A stretch of 64,000 nt of DNA, taken from positions 7,236,624 through 7,300,623 of the forward strand of contig NC_016134.3 in NCBI RefSeq assembly GCF_000005505.3, given 5' to 3'. The stretch is from Brachypodium distachyon (Eukaryota > Streptophyta > Magnoliopsida > Poales > Poaceae). The notes beneath the pieces were generated by a model, which did not search any database, was not told the DNA's origin, and saw nothing but the letters and a program-made list of their open reading frames with translations. Positions 58,972 to 64,000 of this stretch are shown one piece after another. Positions within the stretch are counted from its first letter, which is position 1; each line of letters starts with the position of its first letter. A program made the position numbers and the translations under genes.

Positions 58972-59795
58972 ACCACGTCGAAGCACACAAGCTCGGTCCG
59001 ATGGTTTGTGGTGTCTCCGAAGGTCGTGAGGAGCTCGATTTGTCCGAGTGGCTGAATGGATTTCCCCGGCACAAAGCCAGTGAGGGGATAAAGGGATGGC
59101 TGCAGCGAGCCGTTTTTGTATCCCCCTTGTGGCTCCATCAGCTTCTTTAACGTGCTCAGATATACGATGTCGGCGGAGCTTCCGCCATCCACATGAATCT
59201 TCTTGAGCTCGCAATTGGCGACGATCGCCGTCACAAATAGGGCGTCGTCATGTGGGAAGCGTATCCCCTTGGCGTCTTCGTCGGTGAAGGCAATTGGCAT
59301 ACTCGCCCACTTGGGTGGTGGTGTCGGGGTGAAGGTTTCCACGACGTTGACTTCGCGAGCATACTCTTTGTGTTGCCGCTTTGATCCCCGTCCCGTGGCG
59401 GAGCCCCCGAGTATCACTCCGACGTGATGTGCGGGTTCTTGGAACGGGAGGTTATCTTCCTTGGGTGCTGGGTCAGCGACAAGGACGTTGGCGGGGCGTG
59501 GAGCCTCGGTTGTCTTTTCATCCTTGAGCCAGGCTTGCATTCGTGCCTGGAACTCTTCGCGAGCCGCGATGAGAGTGTTGCACTCTTCGGTGCTGTGGCT
59601 TGCCGAGTTGTGGATGAGGCATCTCCCAGTTCCTCCCTCGGCGGGGAGAGGTGGCTTCTTGGGTTGCCAAGTCTTTTGGGATGGCGCTTGTCCCTTGACG
59701 GTGAAGATCTTCCCGGCTTGGTTGCCGGGGGCATTTTTCCCCCACCTCCTCTTCTTCTTGGAAGACGAAGTAGGCGCAGGGGGTTTGTCGGACAA
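58966..59795 (-). pseudogene. Gag end and protease of element D, fused to C
   Basis: The frame includes GTGRCLIHNSASHSTEEC (gag-end zinc-binding type) and the protease motif KIHVDGGSSADIVYLSTLKKL with the usual later LVCFDVV. At 58971 the frame crosses into element C sequence and ends in unrelated residues. The protease domain is therefore cut before its final motif. Confidence 0.85.
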
Positions 59796-59799
59796 GGGA

Positions 59800-60922
59800 G
59801 CTCCTTCGGGAGCGGCGCGTGGCCCGTCTTTTTTGGCGATGTCCCCGTTTTCGCCCGAGCGTATTCTTGCAAGATTCGATAGAGCTCCTCGGTCGTCTTT
59901 GGTGGGTTACGACTTAGGGCCCGATTCATTTTTCCTTTGAGAAGACCTTGTATGCATGCGTCGATCACGGTGGTCAACGGTGGATTGGCTATTTGACTTC
60001 GCACCTTTGCAAAGCGATGGAAGAAGCTTCGGAGGGATTCCCTCGGCTTTTGTTTCACGGTGTATAGCTTGTGAGCCTGCACGGGTTCTTTGAAGTTTCC
60101 TTGAAAGTTGGCGATGAAGACCTCTTGGAGGCGCTCCCACGAGTGCACGGAGTTCTTTCGCAGGTTATAAAACCAAGTTTGCGCCATTCCGGTGAGCGCG
60201 AGTGGAAAGAGGTTGCACATCTCGACGGGTCCTCCCCCGGTGGCCCGTATTGCGGTGGGGTAGACGTCCAAGAATTGAAGAGGATTCGATTCCCCGTCGT
60301 ATGGCCGTATTGTAGGCGGCTTGAACCTTGGCGGAAAAGACGCGTTTTGGATCTCCCGCGTGAGCGGGTTGCAAGTCAGCTGATTCTTTTGGTTCCTTAG
60401 ATGGCGAGGTCCTCCCTCGTCGATTTCGTCGCTAGAGGGGTCGCTCGGAGAATGATCTCGGTGTTTTCTTGGGGGGTTGGAGCGTCGACGGGAATTCCTT
60501 TCGCCACTTGCTCGTTCCCATGCACGCTGGGGTCTCGTTCCCCGCGAGGCGCAGCTTGAGGCGGTACCTGGTTGCCACCTTGGTCGACTCCGACGGGGGG
60601 AGCGAGGGGCGCTTGCGGGGTACTCGCAAAGCAAGGTTGATGCTGAGCGTGTGCGACTTGGAGAGCGCCTTGCGGCGGAAGCCCCCAATACGGATGATAC
60701 CAAGGAGCTCCATGAGCGATCGCGGCGAGCGCCAGTGGAGGTAATCCCGGGTTGGAGGGGTCGTAGGCCGGGACTCCTTGGTTTTCCGGCATGGATCCTC
60801 CCGACGCCACATAGTTTCCTCTTGTAGGTTCCGAGGGCAAGGTCACTACAGGTTGTAGGGAAGGTGGCGTGAAGCCCATCGAGCGAGCATGCCGAGTTCC
60901 GTATCCCCTGCGGGGGCGGCAA
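59800..60922 (-). pseudogene. Gag of element D
   Basis: The frame carries the retrotransposon gag domain: FKPPTIRPYDGESNPLQFLD, LTGMAQTWFYNLRKNSVHSWERL and PRESLRSFFHRFAKVRSQI. The N-terminal ~180 residues are low-complexity with overlapping frames. There is no RT, RNase H or integrase after it. Confidence 0.85.
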
Positions 60923-61236
60923 CCATAGGCAACTCGCCGATCCTTGCCACCATGTTGGTGAGTGTCGAGGGACCGCCTACAACGGTTTCGAGCACCTCGT
61001 TTCCTTCCGGGACGGCCGGTAGCGAAGGGGCGACCGCGACTTCCGTCGTGGCGACCATGCTTGCGGCGACGTCCGGATTGGTGAGGATTCCTTCTTCCTC
61101 GGGAGCCCCCGAGGCACTTGCTTTCTTCGTTTGCAACCGTGTAGACTTCGCGGCAAGTTGGGGACCCGATGAAGTAGGCTTCGTCAGGGCCATTAAATCT
61201 TCAATTGCGACGAGGGTTCCCCACGGTTGGCACCAT

Positions 61237-62119
61237 TGTTGTTGTTCTTGACAACAATTAGAGTAAGGGGTGCCAATGCTCGATGGCACAAGTGCGGATA
61301 TAAAGGTAGGACGTGTACGCCGGCCTTATAGCGAAGGTCGCCGTACACTTGGACAAGTTGACACGTCGATATTTTTTGAATAGGTTCGGTTGACCCTGCG
61401 GGTGCGACTTAATCATATGTTAGAAAGGCTTCGAGGGGGTTGTTAGCCAAGTGCTTGGGCCGAGCGGATCTTCCCAAGACACCTTTTAGCGAGAGATTCG
61501 TTGGAGCCGTCTCGTACTTGGACCGAACGCGTCTTTCTAAGTATCGAGGTTAGGATACCCTCGGAACTCTAACCCAACCCCTTATCCTTCGAGCCCGTGC
61601 CAACCAAGGTTAGGTCGGAGCCTTGAAACTAGAGTTCCCTCGAAGGCTTCCTCGAGGCTGATCGACTTTCAATCGAGAGCGGCGCGCGAGAGCGAACCTT
61701 AGAGGGAGCACTCTAGCCCTCTCCCCTTGAGTTTATTCAAGTGAGAGTGAATGGTACATGCCCACATGAGGGGGTATTTATAGCCTAGGGTTCCATGACA
61801 AAAGACCATGGCTACCCTTGAGGGAGAGAGAAAAGTGGGGGCAAAATGGTAAAAGTAGCTCCTTGGTCTATAGCTTTTGTGTGCACCATGAGGGGAAGTG
61901 AGGGTTGGTCCATGGTCAAAGGCCTCATCCCCACACATTTCTTGTCCACTACTCTAGCTCATTTGACCCTTGAACATGGCATGAGAGGCTTGACCTGTTG
62001 ACTTGTCTTCCTTTGTCACGTAAGATTGATTGCGCCACGTTGGCGTCTTGACTCGTGCTTGAAAAATGTTGATTTGGTCGTCGCCACGTAGGATTTATGG
62101 CCCGGCCCATATAACAACA
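61237..62119 (-). repeat. 5' LTR of element D
   Basis: It begins TGTTGTTGTTCTTGAC and ends ATATAACAACA, an inverted TGTTGTT pair, 883 bp. On the minus strand TGGTGCCAACCGTGGGG follows one base after the LTR (61235 downward) as a likely primer binding site. AGAAG follows at 62120-62124. No second D LTR exists in the window. Confidence 0.85.
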
Positions 62120-64000
62120 AGAAGAAGGCCCGTCATGTAAGAAGACAAATGAATCAGGTCCTATGTGCCCAATTTGGGTACACGGACTAGGAGAAGCCAA
62201 TGAAACGAAGGAGAATGTTGCAATAGTACTGCCACTAAAAATTATCTAGGCACAATCATGATGCACAAGATAATTCAAGGAAGTAGAAGTGAATATGGAG
62301 CACAACACTATTGAATGCAGCTCTCACACCCATATAAGGAGACTGTCGCAACGATAAAAGACACACAAAAGCAATACAAGCCATCCTCAGAGCAGAAGAT
62401 TTAGAGCAGCCCAGGCAACAAACTCCGCTAGAAACCGCTATAATCAAGGCATCATATTATAAGATGGTAAATTGAGATAATTATTTTTACCTTCGTGTAA
62501 ATCCGTCGAGGGTTCCTGAAAGGGAAACCGTGTGTAAACTATATCGTGGAAATGAAGTACTCTCTTGGTTTCATATTAAGTGATTTTCTATTACATGTAT
62601 TTAGACGTTTTTTAATCATAGATATATTCATATATGGACAAATTTGTGTCACTTAATATGGGATGGAGTGAGTAGTTTTTTTCCTGTCTCTTGATCTTGA
62701 TCTTGATCTTGTTAGTATATTTATATGGAAGGGCTGTTTAGTACCTTTTTTTTTTGAAGGGGTTTAGTACTTATTCTGTTTATTGGATTGCGATTACCTC
62801 TGCCCTATGCAGGACATGAATGGGAAGCCAGGTCCAAGTGTCTGGCAGCTGAGCAAGCCCAACGTTGGTCAAAATCCGGTGCTAAGAAGGGTCTAAGAAC
62901 TTGAAAAAACCGACCCTTACCATTGCAGCTCTGCTAGCTAAGGAAAAATTCTTAGACTCGACTCATCTTCTTGCGTCGACTCTAGAAAAGTGTTGACAAT
63001 TGTGGAGCCCAAGGAAGGGGAGAAGCCACTGCTGCCTCTGTTGAAGAAGGCCTGATCCTCGCCGCCGCCGGAGGGTTCCCCAAATCACACGTCGCTGGAG
63101 AGAAGCCGCGCGCCACCGCCGAAGGATTTTTCAAATCACGCGGTTGAAGATGACGAGTAGAGGGCAGCGGCCGCAGCGTGGTCCTCTCCCTCCCTCCCTC
63201 TTTGTACTTCCTGCCTCCTTCGCGTCCCAACGAGAGCACGGTCCGCCGCCGCTGCCATGCTCAAGGATTGGAGGATAAACAGCAGTGGGAGATCAGAGAT
63301 TCTAGGAGAAGCATCAGCAGTAAATCAGGAATTCGCGACGGAGTGCTGAGGGCGAGGAGGAAGAAGGGAGAAGGAGAAGAATCAGCAGCAGCCATTGAGA
63401 GGAGAAGGAGGCCTGCGGTGGATTGGAGTTGGAGGAGGTAGATTGGAGGAGAAGACGAGGAGGAAGAAGAGAGCGCGTCCAACGGCTAGGAGAGTTGGGA
63501 AAAGTGGAGGAAGCCATAAAAAATTGTAACTTATGGGTCCCATAAGTAGTAGCTAAAAAACATGACATTAGACATGGTTCTAACATTTTTCTCAGCCGTG
63601 CCCCCTTAGGGACATACGCATGCAGTGTCAATTCACATGAGGAATAGGCAGGCAGGCAGGCAGGCAGGATGAAGACACCGCTAGATATCGCTCACATGTG
63701 ACATTGCAGCAGCTTTACACTGCTATCTCTCATACTTGTTGTAGCTGCTCTCTTTCTGCGTGACATCTTGCTCCTCCTTGGTTTGTGGCTTTGTGCCCGC
63801 CCGAAGCAGGAGTATATGGTAACCAAAGTAACATTACATACTTCCGGCCATTTCAAGAATAAGGAACCGAGCCAAAAGAAATATTTTTGTCGCGAAACAC
63901 TAAGGTCTCGCCAAAATCTTTTTAGATTATATGTTGAGAACTGCGTGAGACCAAACATTTGGCCAGGCGCGGTACTACTACTTTGTTGGCAGAGCCAGAG
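62120..64000. repeat. Rest of the second copy of the tandem duplication
   Basis: From CCCGTCATGTAAGAAG at 62129 the sequence follows 47389 onward base for base with scattered changes, and reaches the right edge of the window at GGCAGAGCCAGAG (48495 in the first copy). It contains a 767-bp insertion. A small deletion near 63955 removes about 35 bp present in the first copy. Confidence 0.9.
62838..63604. mobile_element. 767-bp insertion with GC-rich core, probable non-autonomous DNA element
   Basis: The first duplicate copy reads GGTCCAACTTAGGGAC without a break; here the insert lies between CCAA and CTTAGG. Its ends (GTGTCTGGCAGCTGAGCAA and the inverse of TTTTCTCAGCCGTGCCCC) can be paired loosely around GGCTGAG. 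The core, about 63040-63480, is GC-rich and has ORFs on the minus strand without a known domain. The class is not settled. Confidence 0.55.

Overview
The window is nuclear DNA from a grass (Poaceae). The signs are Stowaway and other MITEs with the typical CTCCCTCC ends, large Ty3/gypsy elements of the Tat type carrying an antisense Transposase_28-like ORF, a chromodomain-type gypsy with a ~3 kb LTR, and intron-containing host genes with GC-rich first exons. I cannot name the species from the sequence alone. There is no prokaryotic content, and I saw no tRNA, rRNA or CRISPR.

Three host genes can be supported exon by exon. (1) Positions 28-3445, minus strand: the 5' part of an UNC-50 family membrane protein gene that runs off the left edge. 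(2) Positions 6116-6435, minus strand: a two-exon gene for a 76-residue hydrophilic protein of unknown function. (3) Positions 32061-45058, plus strand: a complete ten-exon gene for a plastid NhaD-type Na+/H+ antiporter (NHD1), 571 residues. A fourth ORF, 9541-10686, carries a TPR domain like that of the plant PHOX/CLMP1 family. It lacks the PB1 half and ends in a repetitive acidic tail, so it looks truncated.

Most of the rest is nested transposable elements. A Stowaway MITE (12205-31907) is split by gypsy element A (12271-31845, minus strand, TSD TTTCT on both sides). A is itself interrupted by chromodomain gypsy B (12922 to about 18169) and by a 1001-bp solo LTR (21975-22975, TSD ATCCG). 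A ends only 215 bp before the NHD1 start codon. NHD1 introns hold LINE remnants, a Stowaway, a gag-like remnant and a complete 270-bp TRIM/SMART element with TSD TAAGT.

Right of NHD1 come a ~760-bp near-perfect palindrome with a nested Stowaway and a (TAA)n tract, then a MULE with 190-bp arms inserted in a Stowaway. Next is a roughly 2.9-kb tandem duplication. Its second copy (50105-50165 plus 62120-64000) has been opened by a 12-kb block made of two recombined gypsy elements, C and D.

I found no clear sign of a new multi-gene biological system. The most interesting material is the insertion at the NHD1 promoter, the antisense ORFs with their own TATA boxes and introns inside the gypsy elements, the structural scars in C/D, the long hairpin, and the truncated TPR gene.
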